DNA of 64,000 nucleotides from Methylibium sp. (GCA_013824165.1 PNNH01000084.1:102396-166395); one strand, 5' to 3'; shown: positions 32,784 through 41,142, counted from the stretch's first letter. Made by a program: numbers and translations. The notes: generated by a model from the letters alone, not told the origin.

Positions 32784-33329
32784 ATGGCACCGCATTGCTT
32801 GCGCGCCTCGTCGACGCTGCTGCTGGCGGCTTCACTGAGCGGCTGCGCCATCGTCAGCCCGCTCCCGACCTGGGAGCTGATCAAGGCCGGTGGCAGCGCC
32901 ACCTCGGCGGCGCTGAGCAACCGGCCGGGCCGCGCGCAGAACACCGTGCATCACGGTGATGCGCCGGTGCGCGAGCTCTGCATCGCTTTCAACCGCCAGG
33001 CACCCGTGCCCGACTTGGTGCCGGCGCTGCAGGCCGAGCTGCGGCAGCAGGGCGTGAGCAGCCGCGTCTACGAGGCCGGCATCGAGCCTGCCGTCTGCCG
33101 TCACTGGCTGCGCTACGCGGCCAGCGTCGATTGGGGCGTGCCGCCGCTGGGCAAGGACTACCAGCCCTTTCTCAGCAGCGCGTCGCTGAGCCTGCACAGG
33201 GCCGATGGCCGCCTGATGGCCAGCAGCAGCTATGCGGTGGACGAGAACTTCGGTCTGAGCCGCTGGGCCGGCACGCGCGCCAAGGTGGCGGCCGTCGTCA
33301 AGGCGCTGATCACCGGATTCGAAAGCTAG
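32784..33329 (+). CDS. Envelope lipoprotein of unknown function
   Basis: A 181-residue protein with a lipoprotein signal: LLLAASLSGC with Cys 21 as the lipidation site. The mature part has a VHHGDAPVRELCIAFNRQAPVPDLVPALQAELRQQGV segment, then a conserved-looking WLRYAASVDWG and SLHRADGRLMASSSYAVDE. This resembles small Sbal_3080-type lipoproteins, but that link is tentative. It lies 10 bp after the helical protein gene and 15 bp before the FlgH-like gene. Confidence 0.72.
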   Translation: MAPHCLRASSTLLLAASLSGCAIVSPLPTWELIKAGGSATSAALSNRPGRAQNTVHHGDAPVRELCIAFNRQAPVPDLVPALQAELRQQGVSSRVYEAGIEPAVCRHWLRYAASVDWGVPPLGKDYQPFLSSASLSLHRADGRLMASSSYAVDENFGLSRWAGTRAKVAAVVKALITGFES

Positions 33330-33344
33330 GAGGAGGAACTCACG

Positions 33345-34055
33345 ATGACATGTCACAAGAACCCGCGAGGCCGTAGCGCGTTTGCGCCGCTGGCCCTGAG
33401 TCTGCTGCTGGCTGCCTGCGCCAGCGCGCCGCCCAGCCTGGTGCAGGGGCCCTTGCGCGCGCCGCCGGCGTCCCAGCCCATGTATCTGGAGCGACCCAAC
33501 AACGGCGCGATCTACCAGGCGCACTTGGCCACCGCCTCGCTGTTTTCCAGCGAGCGGCGGCCGCAGGCCATCGGCGACACGCTGAAGGTCGACATCAGCG
33601 AATCCTTCAAGGCCGCGCAGCGCCAGAGCACCGACACCAGTCGCGACAACAAGCTGGCCGTCAAGGGGCCGGGCGCAGGCCGCGCATCCGGCGGCTTGCT
33701 GGAGTCGCTGTGGAACGCCGATGCCAGCGCGGCCGGCAGCGACGCCTTCAAGGGTTCGGGCACGGCCGAGGCCTCCAGCAGCTTCAACGGCCAGATTGCG
33801 GTCAGCGTGATCAATGTGCTGCCCAACGGCCATCTGCTGGTGGCCGGCGAGCGCAGCACGCGGCTCAACGGCGGCGGCACGACCTTGCGCTTCTCGGGCC
33901 TGGTGGATCCGCGCGACATCGGCCCGGGCAATCTGGTCAGCTCGGCCAACGTCGTCAACGCGCTGTTGGAGAGCGCCGGCCAGGGCGAGGTCTCCGAGGC
34001 GGCGCAGCGCAGCTGGCTGCAGCGTGTGCTGACACGCAGCCTGACCGTCTGGTGA
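33345..34055 (+). CDS. Orphan FlgH-like outer-membrane L-ring lipoprotein
   Basis: A 236-residue lipoprotein (LLLAAC, Cys 25) with the FlgH fold marks. They are SLFSSERRPQAIGDTLKVDISES, SRDNK, FKGSGTAEASSSFNGQIAVSVINVLPNGHLLVAGERS, LRFSGLVDPRDI and a C-terminal GQGEVSEAAQRSWLQRVLT. Canonical FlgH forms the flagellar L ring in the outer membrane. Here no flgI, flgG or other flagellar gene is present; the partners are a lipoprotein and a helical protein. A strong AGGAGGAG ribosome-binding site precedes the start. It may be a redundant L-ring protein or a repurposed outer-membrane ring. Confidence 0.82.
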   Translation: MTCHKNPRGRSAFAPLALSLLLAACASAPPSLVQGPLRAPPASQPMYLERPNNGAIYQAHLATASLFSSERRPQAIGDTLKVDISESFKAAQRQSTDTSRDNKLAVKGPGAGRASGGLLESLWNADASAAGSDAFKGSGTAEASSSFNGQIAVSVINVLPNGHLLVAGERSTRLNGGGTTLRFSGLVDPRDIGPGNLVSSANVVNALLESAGQGEVSEAAQRSWLQRVLTRSLTVW

Positions 34056-34232
34056 CGGGGGCGGCCAGGGCGCCGGCGCTGTCAACGCGCTTTGTGCCCT
34101 GTGCGGCGGCGCTTTTCCGGCCATCGCGAAGAACGGCGCGCCCCTACAAGCAGGGTTCGTGCGCCCGGGACAGGGCGCCGGCTGGCCTTGCGCGAGTCAA
34201 AGAACAAAGAGCAAGTAAACGAGGGAACCCCG

Positions 34233-34985
34233 ATGAAATCCCCAGAGGGAAAGGACCGCAAGCCTGAACAGGACTGCGGCGAAGTTCAATGGTTGAAATC
34301 TGCCGATGTGCGGAGCTACCGGCGCGGCCAGACCATCGTCGAGACCGGAAGCGAGCTTGCCGAGTGGGTGGCCATCAGCCAGGGCGCGGCCTGCCTGGTC
34401 TCCAAGGTGGCCACTGACACGCGTGTGGCGGTGGCGGCTCTATGGCTGGGCGATGTGATCGGCTGGGGCTCGCCGCTGGGCAAGCTGGCCTCGCGCTACG
34501 ACGTCACCGCGCTGGTCGATGTCACGACGATCAACATTCCGCTGGGCCGCGTGCCGCCGACCGATCCGCACCGGCCCAGCGATGCCGCGCAGCTCTGTGC
34601 CGCCACCGAAGCGCGCCTGCAGGAGCAGATCACGATGCGCCTGGCCGGCAATGGCTTGCAGCGCCTGGTCAGCGTACTGGCCACGCTGGCCACCGCGCTG
34701 ACCTCGGACAACCCCGAGGCGCAGCAGGCCGGCAGCTTCGCGCTGCCGATCTCGCAGGCCTGCATCGGCGATCTGTCAGGCCTGTCGCGCCGCCAGGCCT
34801 GGATCCTGTTGGGGCAGCTGGCCGAGCAGGGTTGGCTGCGCACCTCCAAGACCAAGTTGACGCTGGAGGGCTTGAGCTCCTGGCTGGGCTTGATGGGCGA
34901 AGTCGAACGGGCGGGGCTGGACTGCATCGCCAGCGCCGAGCAATGCGCGGCCACGCTGGCGCGGCTGGCCAGGCCGGGGCGCTGA
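34233..34985 (+). CDS. Crp/Fnr-like transcription regulator
   Basis: A 250-residue protein. Residues about 25-115 form a cyclic-nucleotide-binding-like beta roll (SYRRGQTIVETGSE, LGDVIGWGSPLG), without the full cAMP-contacting RSAL-type motif. The C-terminal region holds a winged HTH: IGDLSGLSRRQAWILLGQLAEQGWL. The ATG at 34233 is chosen because GAGGG precedes it; longer in-frame starts would add a region without homology. It lies 177 bp downstream of the FlgH-like gene on the same strand and could regulate that module. Confidence 0.72.
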   Translation: MKSPEGKDRKPEQDCGEVQWLKSADVRSYRRGQTIVETGSELAEWVAISQGAACLVSKVATDTRVAVAALWLGDVIGWGSPLGKLASRYDVTALVDVTTINIPLGRVPPTDPHRPSDAAQLCAATEARLQEQITMRLAGNGLQRLVSVLATLATALTSDNPEAQQAGSFALPISQACIGDLSGLSRRQAWILLGQLAEQGWLRTSKTKLTLEGLSSWLGLMGEVERAGLDCIASAEQCAATLARLARPGR

Positions 34986-35019
34986 GCGGAGAAGGCCGCT
35001 TGACCTTCCGATACCTGTC

Positions 35020-36027
35020 CTAGCCGCCCCAGACCTGGCGCGCCACCCGCGCCATATGGCCGCCCATCACGCCGCCCGCCTCGGCGGCGCTGAAGCCGGC
35101 GCGGCGCAGTGCAGCCTGGATCTCACCCCAGGTCTCGACCGGCGCATAACGGATCTGCGCCAGGCCCTGGCCGTAGCCAGCCGAAGCCGGCCACCAGTAG
35201 CCACGGTCCAGGCCGCCGGGCGGATCGTCGTCCAGCCCAGGTTCGGAGAAGCACACATCCAGCCCCATGCCGACATGGGTCGCGCCGGCAAGATCGGCCA
35301 CATAGGCCGCATGGCGGGCCAGGTCGTCGGCAGCGGGCTGCGCGCTGCCCAGAAAGGCCGAGATGCCGTTGATGCAGACCACGCCGCCGGTGGCGGCGCA
35401 GGCCTGGATCTGTTCATCGGTGATGTTGCGCCCATGCTCGACCAACGCTGCCGGGTTGGCATGGCTGAAGATCACCGGCGCGCTGGAGGCGGCCATGATG
35501 TCCAGCGTGCTGCGCCGCCCGGTGTGCGAGCAGTCCATCAGCAGGCCGGCCGCGTTGACCGCTTCGACCATGCGATGGCCGAGCGCCGTCAGGCCCTGTT
35601 CGCTGTCGTGGCAGCCGCCGGCCACGCTGTTGTTGCGGTTGTAGGCGAAGTGGATCTGATTGACCCCCAGCGAGCGGTACAGCGCCACCATCTCGGGGCG
35701 CTCCAGCAGCGGCAGCGCGCCCTCCAGGTCGAAGCCGATGGCCAGCACGCCAGCAGCCCGCGCTGCCTCGATCTCGGCCACCGTGCCCACCAGCGCATAG
35801 CGCTCGGGTTCGGCGCCCAGGCGGGCGCGAAAGCCGGCGATCACCGCCATCACCTGCTCGACAGGGTTCATGTCCATGCCGACGTTGATGGACACATAGT
35901 CCACGCCCTGGGCCGCATAGCGCTGCAGCGGCGCGAAGCTGGCGTCGGGGTGCAGCGGCAGGCAGGCGTGGGCGTCCCAGCGCAGCGGCCGAGTCGCTTG
36001 CAGCGGCGGGGTCAGGTCTTGCGTCAT
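35020..36027 (-). CDS. Membrane dipeptidase (peptidase family M19)
   Basis: A 335-residue zinc dipeptidase of the renal-dipeptidase family, which cleave dipeptides with preference for a C-terminal D-residue in some bacterial members. Metal ligands can be traced: Asp and His in WDAHACLPL, Glu in GFDLEGALPLL, His in MDCSHTGRRSTLD, His in VIFSHANPAAL and Asp in VGMGLDVC. GRNITDEQIQACAATGGVVCING is the typical loop. The start at 36027 overlaps the FAD-oxidoreductase stop by 4 bp. The frame stays open upstream but only as a shadow. No signal peptide is seen. Confidence 0.88.
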   Translation of the reverse strand: MTQDLTPPLQATRPLRWDAHACLPLHPDASFAPLQRYAAQGVDYVSINVGMDMNPVEQVMAVIAGFRARLGAEPERYALVGTVAEIEAARAAGVLAIGFDLEGALPLLERPEMVALYRSLGVNQIHFAYNRNNSVAGGCHDSEQGLTALGHRMVEAVNAAGLLMDCSHTGRRSTLDIMAASSAPVIFSHANPAALVEHGRNITDEQIQACAATGGVVCINGISAFLGSAQPAADDLARHAAYVADLAGATHVGMGLDVCFSEPGLDDDPPGGLDRGYWWPASAGYGQGLAQIRYAPVETWGEIQAALRRAGFSAAEAGGVMGGHMARVARQVWGG

Positions 36028-37025
36028 GGGGCGATTGTGACGCGGCTCTGCAGCAGGGCCTGGGCCAGCTTGTGGCCGCTGAGCCAGGCCCCTTCGACCT
36101 TGCCGCCATGCAGCCAGTCGCCGCACAGGCCCAGGCTGGCGTCCGCCTGCCAGGCACAGCCGACGTCCAGCGCGGGCGCGCTGTCGGCATAGCGCCAGCG
36201 GTGCGAGCTCCAGCTTTGCGGCGCCGGCCCGCCATGCTCGGCAAAGGCCTGCAGCATCAACGCGGCCACCTGCTCGGGCGCATGCTCCAGATGCGCTTCG
36301 CTCCACTCGGCCTCGGCATGCAGCAGCCAGGTCTCGGCGCCGTTGCGCCCGGGCTTGCTGCTGTCGCGCGCAATCCAGCGCAAGGGCCCGCGATTGACGA
36401 AGGCGGCTTCGAAGGGCAGATCCACCGGCGCGTCGTACTGCAGCATCAGCGCCCAGCAGCCGCGCATCCGCGCCTGGGTGGAGAGCTCGGCCAGCGCTGG
36501 TGCATGCGGGGCCAGTAGCGGCGCGGCCTGCGGCCCCGGCAGCGCCAGCAGCACGGCGCTGAAGGGCTGGGCCAGCCAGCCCTGTTCGGCGCTCTGCAGC
36601 TGCCAGGCGCCAGTGCTGTCGCGGCGCAGCGCGGTGACCGTCGATTGCAGTGCCAGCGGCAGCTGTTCCGCCAACCAGCGTGCTGGCGCCGTCATCTGCG
36701 GCTGGCCGACGAAGCGCCGGATGCTGGCGTCCGGGTGATGCTGCCCCAGCCCGCCCAGCACCTGCAGGCGCGGCGTCCAAGGGGCGGCTACGCCGGCGGC
36801 CTGCCAGCGTGCCAGCTCGTCTCGAAAGAGCGGATCGCGAGCGGTGAAGTACTGGGCCCCATGGTCGCAGGCCCAACCCTCGCCGCGGCGCGTGCTCATG
36901 CGGCCGGCCGGGCCGCGGCTCTTGTCAAACAGTTGGACGCTCAGGCCGGCCTGCTGCAGCGCACTGGCGCAGCTGAGGCCGGCGAGACCGGCGCCTATCA
37001 CGGCCACGGGAGCTTGGGGGTGCAT
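36024..37025 (-). CDS. FAD-dependent oxidoreductase (renalase-like)
   Basis: A 333-residue protein. The N-terminal Rossmann motif VIGAGLAGLSCASAL and FDKSRGPAGRMSTRR are typical of the renalase-like NAD(P)/FAD amine-oxidase superfamily. DHGAQYFTARD follows, as in the family. LCGDWLHGGKVEGAWLSG at the C-terminus is the second FAD-binding motif. Substrate unknown; bacterial renalases oxidise aberrant dihydro-NAD isomers. It is upstream of, and overlaps, the M19 dipeptidase gene. Confidence 0.85.
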   Translation of the reverse strand: MHPQAPVAVIGAGLAGLSCASALQQAGLSVQLFDKSRGPAGRMSTRRGEGWACDHGAQYFTARDPLFRDELARWQAAGVAAPWTPRLQVLGGLGQHHPDASIRRFVGQPQMTAPARWLAEQLPLALQSTVTALRRDSTGAWQLQSAEQGWLAQPFSAVLLALPGPQAAPLLAPHAPALAELSTQARMRGCWALMLQYDAPVDLPFEAAFVNRGPLRWIARDSSKPGRNGAETWLLHAEAEWSEAHLEHAPEQVAALMLQAFAEHGGPAPQSWSSHRWRYADSAPALDVGCAWQADASLGLCGDWLHGGKVEGAWLSGHKLAQALLQSRVTIAP

Positions 37026-37166
37026 GGCTGCGTTGGATGCATGGGGGTGGCCGATTGTGCCCAGCCCACGGAAACGGGGGCCGGGCGGCTGCGCATGGCC
37101 GCGCGGCGCCTGGGTTCTCTGGCGCACTGCTGCGCAGGCCGGGCCGGGCTCGGCTAAGGTGCACCC

Positions 37167-37388
37167 ATGAACGCCGTGCACCCGAAGAAACTGTTGCTGA
37201 GCAAGTGGACGGCGGCCCAGCCGGTCGGCCGGGAAAAACACTTCCTGGTGGCAGCCCTGGTGCTGCCGGAAGAACCAGGCGCGCCGCTGGAGTGGATCGA
37301 GATTGAGGCGGTGCATTCGCGGCGCAGCCGGCGCATCCGCTGGCGCGAGCTGCGCGATGCGGCCCAGTGGCGCCAGGGCTGGGTCTGA
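37167..37388 (+). CDS. TIGR02450-type Trp-rich small protein
   Basis: A 73-residue protein beginning MNAVHPKKLLLSKWTAAQPVG and ending with IRWRELRDAAQWRQGW. The KLLLSKWTA start and the Trp spacing fit the TIGR02450 family, whose function is unknown. It is divergent from the FAD oxidoreductase gene, and its stop codon shares one base with the start of the following SDR gene. Confidence 0.8.
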   Translation: MNAVHPKKLLLSKWTAAQPVGREKHFLVAALVLPEEPGAPLEWIEIEAVHSRRSRRIRWRELRDAAQWRQGWV

Positions 37389-38095
37389 TGGTGACGCCGA
37401 TGCTGTCGCTGCCGCAGGGCTATCGCGCGCTGGTGCTTGGCGCCAGCGGTGCCATCGGTGCGGCCCTGCTGGCGCAGCTGCGGGCTGATCCGCGCTGTGC
37501 GTCAGCGCTGGGGCTGCACCGCAGCTCACAGCCAGCCCTCGACCTGCAGGACGAGGCCGGCGTGGCGGCGGCTGCCGCCAGCCTGGCAGAGCAGGGGCCG
37601 TTCCAGCTCATCATCAACGCCGCCGGCCTGCTGCATGGCCCGGAACTGATGCCCGAGAAGAAGCTCGGCGATCTGCAACTGGCCCAGCTGCAGGCGGTCT
37701 TCGCGGTCAACACCTTCGGGCCGGCGCTGCTGCTGCGCCACTTTGCGCCGCTGCTGGACCGCCACTGCGGCCGCATGGCGATGCTGTCGGCCAAGGTGGG
37801 CAGCATCGGCGACAACCGGCTGGGCGGCTGGTACAGCTACCGCGCCTCGAAGGCGGCCTTGAACATGCTGATCAAAACCGCGGCGATCGAGCTGCGCCGC
37901 AGCCATCCGGGCGCCGTGCTGCTGGCCCTGCACCCCGGCACGGTCAGCTCGGCCCTGTCGGCGCCGTTTCGCGGCGCCGAGATCGGGCGCCCGGCCGGCA
38001 TGGCGGCCACCGAGCTGCTGCGTGTGATCGATGGCCTGGGTCCGGCGGACAGCGGCGGCTTCTTCAGCTACAGCGGCGAGTCGCTGCCCTGGTGA
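37388..38095 (+). CDS. Short-chain dehydrogenase/reductase, C-factor type
   Basis: A 235-residue SDR. The NAD(P)-binding motif is ALVLGASGAIGAALL, followed by the NNAG-equivalent IINAAGLL. The catalytic Ser lies in MAMLSAKVGS and the YxxxK pair is YRASK in GGWYSYRASKAALNM. The sequence style matches the CsgA/C-factor-like SDR group. The start at 37388 directly overlaps the stop of the Trp-rich gene. The stop is one base from that of the convergent oxidoreductase. Confidence 0.88.
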   Translation: MVTPMLSLPQGYRALVLGASGAIGAALLAQLRADPRCASALGLHRSSQPALDLQDEAGVAAAAASLAEQGPFQLIINAAGLLHGPELMPEKKLGDLQLAQLQAVFAVNTFGPALLLRHFAPLLDRHCGRMAMLSAKVGSIGDNRLGGWYSYRASKAALNMLIKTAAIELRRSHPGAVLLALHPGTVSSALSAPFRGAEIGRPAGMAATELLRVIDGLGPADSGGFFSYSGESLPW

Positions 38096-38686
38096 TCAGT
38101 GGCCTTCTCCGCCCAGCGCGCGCAGCTTGTCCAGCCACTTCTGGCGCTGGGCTTCATCCATGCCTTCGATCATGCCGATCAGGGTCTCCTTGATCGGTGC
38201 GATGCCGACGAAGCCGAGGATGTTGCGCTCCAGCGATTTGAGGCTGTGGGCGCGGTAGAAGTAGCGGTACACCAGCGCCGGCATGCCCATCGTGACGACC
38301 ACGCGGGCTGAGCGGCCGCTCAGGGCCTTGTGGGCCAGGGGGTTGCCGCCCTCGGAGTTGAAGGCAAAGCCGGGCCGCGCGACTTGTTCCAGGAAACCCT
38401 TCAGCAGCGCCGGCATCTCGCCCAGCCAGAGCGGAAAGAAGATCACCACATGCTCGCACCAGCCGATGGCCTGCTGCGCTTCCAGCAGCGAGGCCGGCAG
38501 CATGCCGTGCTCCCAGTCCTGCTTGCTGCGCAGCAGCGGAAAGTCCAGCCAGGCCACGTCCACCTGGCGCAGCTCATGGCCCGCCGCCACAGCGCCGGCG
38601 GCATAAGCCTCGGCCAGCGCGTGGCAGAAGTGCGGTGCCGTGCTGTCGGGGTGACCTTGAAGGATCAGGATGCGCTTGGGTTGCAT
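38096..38686 (-). CDS. Flavodoxin-fold NAD(P)H oxidoreductase
   Basis: A 196-residue protein starting MQPKRILILQGHPD. FFPLWLGEMPALLKGFLEQV and the GNPLAHKALSGRSARVVVTMGMP segment match the NQO1/KefF-like flavodoxin-fold quinone reductases. A longer reading frame begins at 38743, but the extra 19 residues cover an 11-bp tandem repeat and are unlikely to be protein. Substrate unknown; quinone or azo reduction is usual in the family. Confidence 0.85.
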   Translation of the reverse strand: MQPKRILILQGHPDSTAPHFCHALAEAYAAGAVAAGHELRQVDVAWLDFPLLRSKQDWEHGMLPASLLEAQQAIGWCEHVVIFFPLWLGEMPALLKGFLEQVARPGFAFNSEGGNPLAHKALSGRSARVVVTMGMPALVYRYFYRAHSLKSLERNILGFVGIAPIKETLIGMIEGMDEAQRQKWLDKLRALGGEGH

Positions 38687-38697
38687 GAGTAAGTCCA

Positions 38698-38723
38698 GTC
38701 TCTGAAACGTCTCTGAAACGTCT
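38698..38723. repeat. 11-bp tandem repeat GTCTCTGAAAC (about 2.4 copies)
   Basis: Two exact copies (38698-38708, 38709-38719) plus GTCT. It lies 12 bp upstream of the oxidoreductase start and could be an operator. Confidence 0.5.
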
Positions 38724-38908
38724 TCAAGATTGGTCGCGCTCAAGGCTGTTGGGTTTGATGGAAATCAAGCGCGACGATACGGTGGGGAGGCTTGTCCACT
38801 CATTTGGGGGCGCCGCGTCCTGAGAACCTGCGCTGGCCAGAGGCGCTCACTCCCGCGTCGGCTTTCTTGACAGCACTCTGGCAGCCGAGGCGCCAAAGGG
38901 TGCTCGGG

Positions 38909-38924
38909 TGTGATCAATCTCACA
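38909..38924. promoter_or_regulatory. CRP/Vfr-like operator TGTGA-N6-TCACA
   Basis: The site is TGTGATCAATCTCACA, a perfect match to the CRP half-sites. The dyad extends to GGTGTGA/TCACACC (38907-38926). It ends 22 bp before the sigma-54 element. Confidence 0.65.
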
Positions 38925-38946
38925 CCTGGCGGGGAAAAGGGGCGGG

Positions 38947-38962
38947 TGGCATGCGACTTGCT
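38947..38962 (+). promoter_or_regulatory. Sigma-54 (RpoN) promoter of the PEP-CTERM gene
   Basis: TGGCATGCGACTTGCT matches the TGGCAYR-N4-TTGCW consensus at every fixed position, with GG and GC 10 bp apart. Transcription would start near 38973, about 30 bp before the ATG at 39005. RpoN control agrees with the known PrsK/PrsR link of PEP-CTERM systems. Confidence 0.8.
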
Positions 38963-39004
38963 GAAACCGTTCAACTTCCACCGTCTTCAAGAAAAGAGCC
39001 TCAG

Positions 39005-39607
39005 ATGTCCAAGCACGCCTTCAAGCAACTCGTCCTGGCCGGCCTGCTGGCCGTTTCGGCTGCCGCCGCCAACGCCAGCGTTGTGTTCGGCCTGACCGGC
39101 GGCAAGGTGTCGATCACCGTGACGCAGGACATCAGCTTCGTGGCCACAGGTGCCCAGAACAGCTTCACCCGTTTCGTCTTCGAGAACGCCTACGCCTCCG
39201 CACCCGGCGGCTTCACGACCTTCGGCACGGTGTCCAACACCATCGGTCTAGCGGTGAACGGCAGCAGTGTCAGCGGCCTCACCACAAACAGCCTGTGGGG
39301 CGTCTTTGGTGGCGGCGTGCTGAACGAGATCGACACGGACGACTTCACGATCAGCTTCGTGGGCAATGCCTTGTTCACCACAGGTGACGTCGTCACGCTG
39401 AAGGCCGGTACGGCCGTGACCAACGCGACGGCGCTGCCGACGCTGCAGGTGTCCGAGGTCGTGATGACCGGCAACGGCGGCGACGCGCTGAGCGCGCCGG
39501 TCAGCACCCTGGGCGACACGAACAACGTGCCCGAGCCGGGCGTGCTGTCCTTGAGCGCGATGGCGCTTCTGGCACTGGGTCTGGTGCGTCGTCAGCGCCG
39601 CGGCTGA
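39005..39607 (+). CDS. PEP-CTERM sorting domain protein
   Basis: A 200-residue exported protein. The signal peptide ends AAANA (about residue 23). The mature part is rich in Gly, Thr, Ser and Val and has no Cys. The C-terminal sorting signal is VPEPGVLSLSAMALLALGLVRRQRR: the PEP motif, a hydrophobic helix and an Arg cluster. Such proteins are cleaved by exosortase and are linked with exopolysaccharide and floc or biofilm formation. No exosortase gene is in this window. A sigma-54 promoter and a CRP-like site lie upstream. Confidence 0.9.
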   Translation: MSKHAFKQLVLAGLLAVSAAAANASVVFGLTGGKVSITVTQDISFVATGAQNSFTRFVFENAYASAPGGFTTFGTVSNTIGLAVNGSSVSGLTTNSLWGVFGGGVLNEIDTDDFTISFVGNALFTTGDVVTLKAGTAVTNATALPTLQVSEVVMTGNGGDALSAPVSTLGDTNNVPEPGVLSLSAMALLALGLVRRQRRG

Positions 39608-39615
39608 TCGGCAGA

Positions 39616-40293
39616 TCACGGAGCAATGTCGACGCGCAGCTGCAATTCACGCAAGACGCTGGCTTCGGCATCACGCGTGGACAGCGTGCCGCGTTGCTGC
39701 GTCTGCAGGCTGGCGCCGCTGCGGGCGATGGTCAGCCATTCGCCCAGCGGCAGCTGCACGGTGCTCAGCAGCAGGGTCTGCTGACGGGTGGCGGCCGGAT
39801 CGGTGGCGGGCTGGTCCAGCTGGGTGCGCAGCTCCACTGTCGCTGGCTGGCGTGCGCCGGGCCAGCGGGGGGTGACGCTGAAGCTGCGCGTCTGGGTAGA
39901 CAGACCGCTGCGTGGCACGGCATAGACCTTGGCGCCGCCAGCCGGGCCGCCGCCCGTCGTGGCCGCAGCCTCTATGCCGTAATCCAGCCATTGAACCGGT
40001 GTCATCTCGCTCAGCTGCACGCTGGCGCTGGCGCCGTTGAGCACAAGCAGGCGTGGCATCTCCTGCACGCCCGATTGACGCTTGTCGGTGCTGATCACGA
40101 CCTGACCCCGCGGTGAGACCGAGCCGGCGGTGCCCAGCACCACGGCGCCGTCACGCACGCCGGCCACGGCGGCGGCGCTGACCTGGGTTTCGACCCAGCG
40201 CAACTCCACCCACAGGTTTTTGCGTGGCAGGGCTTGCGCCGACGCTTGCGCGCACAGGGTGAACAACAGGAGCAGCGAGATCAGGGCGCGCAT
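39616..40293 (-). CDS. Exported protein with weak secretin-like features
   Basis: A 225-residue protein with a signal peptide (1 to about 19, ASAQA). NLWVELRWVETQ, then MPRLLVLNGASASVQLSEMTPVQW and VTPRWPGARQPATVELRTQ recall short beta-motifs of secretin domains, but the length is far too short for a full secretin. I do not recognise the family with confidence. It is convergent with the PEP-CTERM gene (8 bp between stops) and 6 bp downstream of the methyltransferase on the same strand. Confidence 0.6.
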   Translation of the reverse strand: MRALISLLLLFTLCAQASAQALPRKNLWVELRWVETQVSAAAVAGVRDGAVVLGTAGSVSPRGQVVISTDKRQSGVQEMPRLLVLNGASASVQLSEMTPVQWLDYGIEAAATTGGGPAGGAKVYAVPRSGLSTQTRSFSVTPRWPGARQPATVELRTQLDQPATDPAATRQQTLLLSTVQLPLGEWLTIARSGASLQTQQRGTLSTRDAEASVLRELQLRVDIAP

Positions 40294-40299
40294 GGTGCT

Positions 40300-41142
40300 T
40301 CAAGCATACGCCGCCGGCCTTCCCAGCATCAGCACGGTGGTGTAGTGCAGCAAGACCTCGCCCCCGCTGGCGAAGCGCTGGAACAGCGCATCCACCGCAG
40401 CGGCGGCCGCGCGCCCGGCCTCGCTGTCGGGCCTGGGCATGTAGGAGCGCGAGAACACCAGGCTGCGCAGGCCTGCGGCATCCAGCGCGTGCTGGTGCGG
40501 CCAGCTCCATTGGCGTGGCGCCGTGCTGCCGAAGAAGGCGCCGACCTGGCCGCGGTCCTCATGCGCCAGCAGCGCGCCGCGGCGCTCGCCGCCGAAGGGA
40601 CCGAAGACTTCGTCGTTCAGCGCGCGTTGCAGCGCCTGATCGGACTGACGGTCGTTCCAGATGAGCGCCACCTGGCCGCTCGGCTTCAACACGCGCAGCA
40701 TCTCGGCGCGTGCCGCTCGCGGCTCGAACCAGTGGAAGGCCTGCGCCGCGGTGATCAGGTCCAGGCTGGCGTCGGGCAACGGGATCGCTTCGGCCGAGCC
40801 TGCGGCGCTGCTGTAGCCGGGCAGCGCGCCAAGTTGCGCATCGCAGGCGGCGCGCATCTCGGCACTCGGCTCGATGGCACACGCTGCCCAGCCGCGCGCC
40901 AGCAAGCCTTGCGTGAGCAAGCCGGTGCCGGCGCCGATGTCGGCGATCTGTGCCTGCGTCGGCAGCGCGCACTCGTGCGCCAGCGCCTCGAACAGTGCCT
41001 GCGGATAGTCGGGCCGCGAGGCCACGTAGTCGGCCGTCTTGGCGCCGAAGATGGCGCGCACGCCGCCTTGCGGTTCGTAGAGTCCGCGCAGCGCGGCGCC
41101 GGTGTCAGGTCTTGCCTTGGAAGGGTTTTCGGGTTCGTTCAT
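40300..41142 (-). CDS. SAM-dependent methyltransferase
   Basis: A 280-residue class I methyltransferase. Motif I is IADIGAGTGLLTQGLL, followed by the acidic SAM-binding ...IEPSAEM, ...SAEAIPLPDASLDLITAAQAFHWF and LKPSGQVALIWNDR. These are typical of methyltransferase type 11 / UbiE-like proteins. The substrate is unknown. The start gives a 28-residue N-terminal tail before GVRAIFGAKTADYVASRPDYP. Confidence 0.85.
   Translation of the reverse strand: MNEPENPSKARPDTGAALRGLYEPQGGVRAIFGAKTADYVASRPDYPQALFEALAHECALPTQAQIADIGAGTGLLTQGLLARGWAACAIEPSAEMRAACDAQLGALPGYSSAAGSAEAIPLPDASLDLITAAQAFHWFEPRAARAEMLRVLKPSGQVALIWNDRQSDQALQRALNDEVFGPFGGERRGALLAHEDRGQVGAFFGSTAPRQWSWPHQHALDAAGLRSLVFSRSYMPRPDSEAGRAAAAAVDALFQRFASGGEVLLHYTTVLMLGRPAAYA

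Larger units (their letters stand above)
38687..39004. other. 318-bp divergent region with clear regulatory signals
   Basis: It holds an 11-bp tandem repeat near the oxidoreductase start, a CRP-like palindrome and a sigma-54 promoter for the PEP-CTERM gene. No gene is seen. Confidence 0.7.

Noticed and set aside
36028..36876. Long N-terminal extension of the M19 dipeptidase frame
   Set aside because: The extension shadows the FAD oxidoreductase gene. The dipeptidase proper starts at 36027 with a 4-bp overlap.
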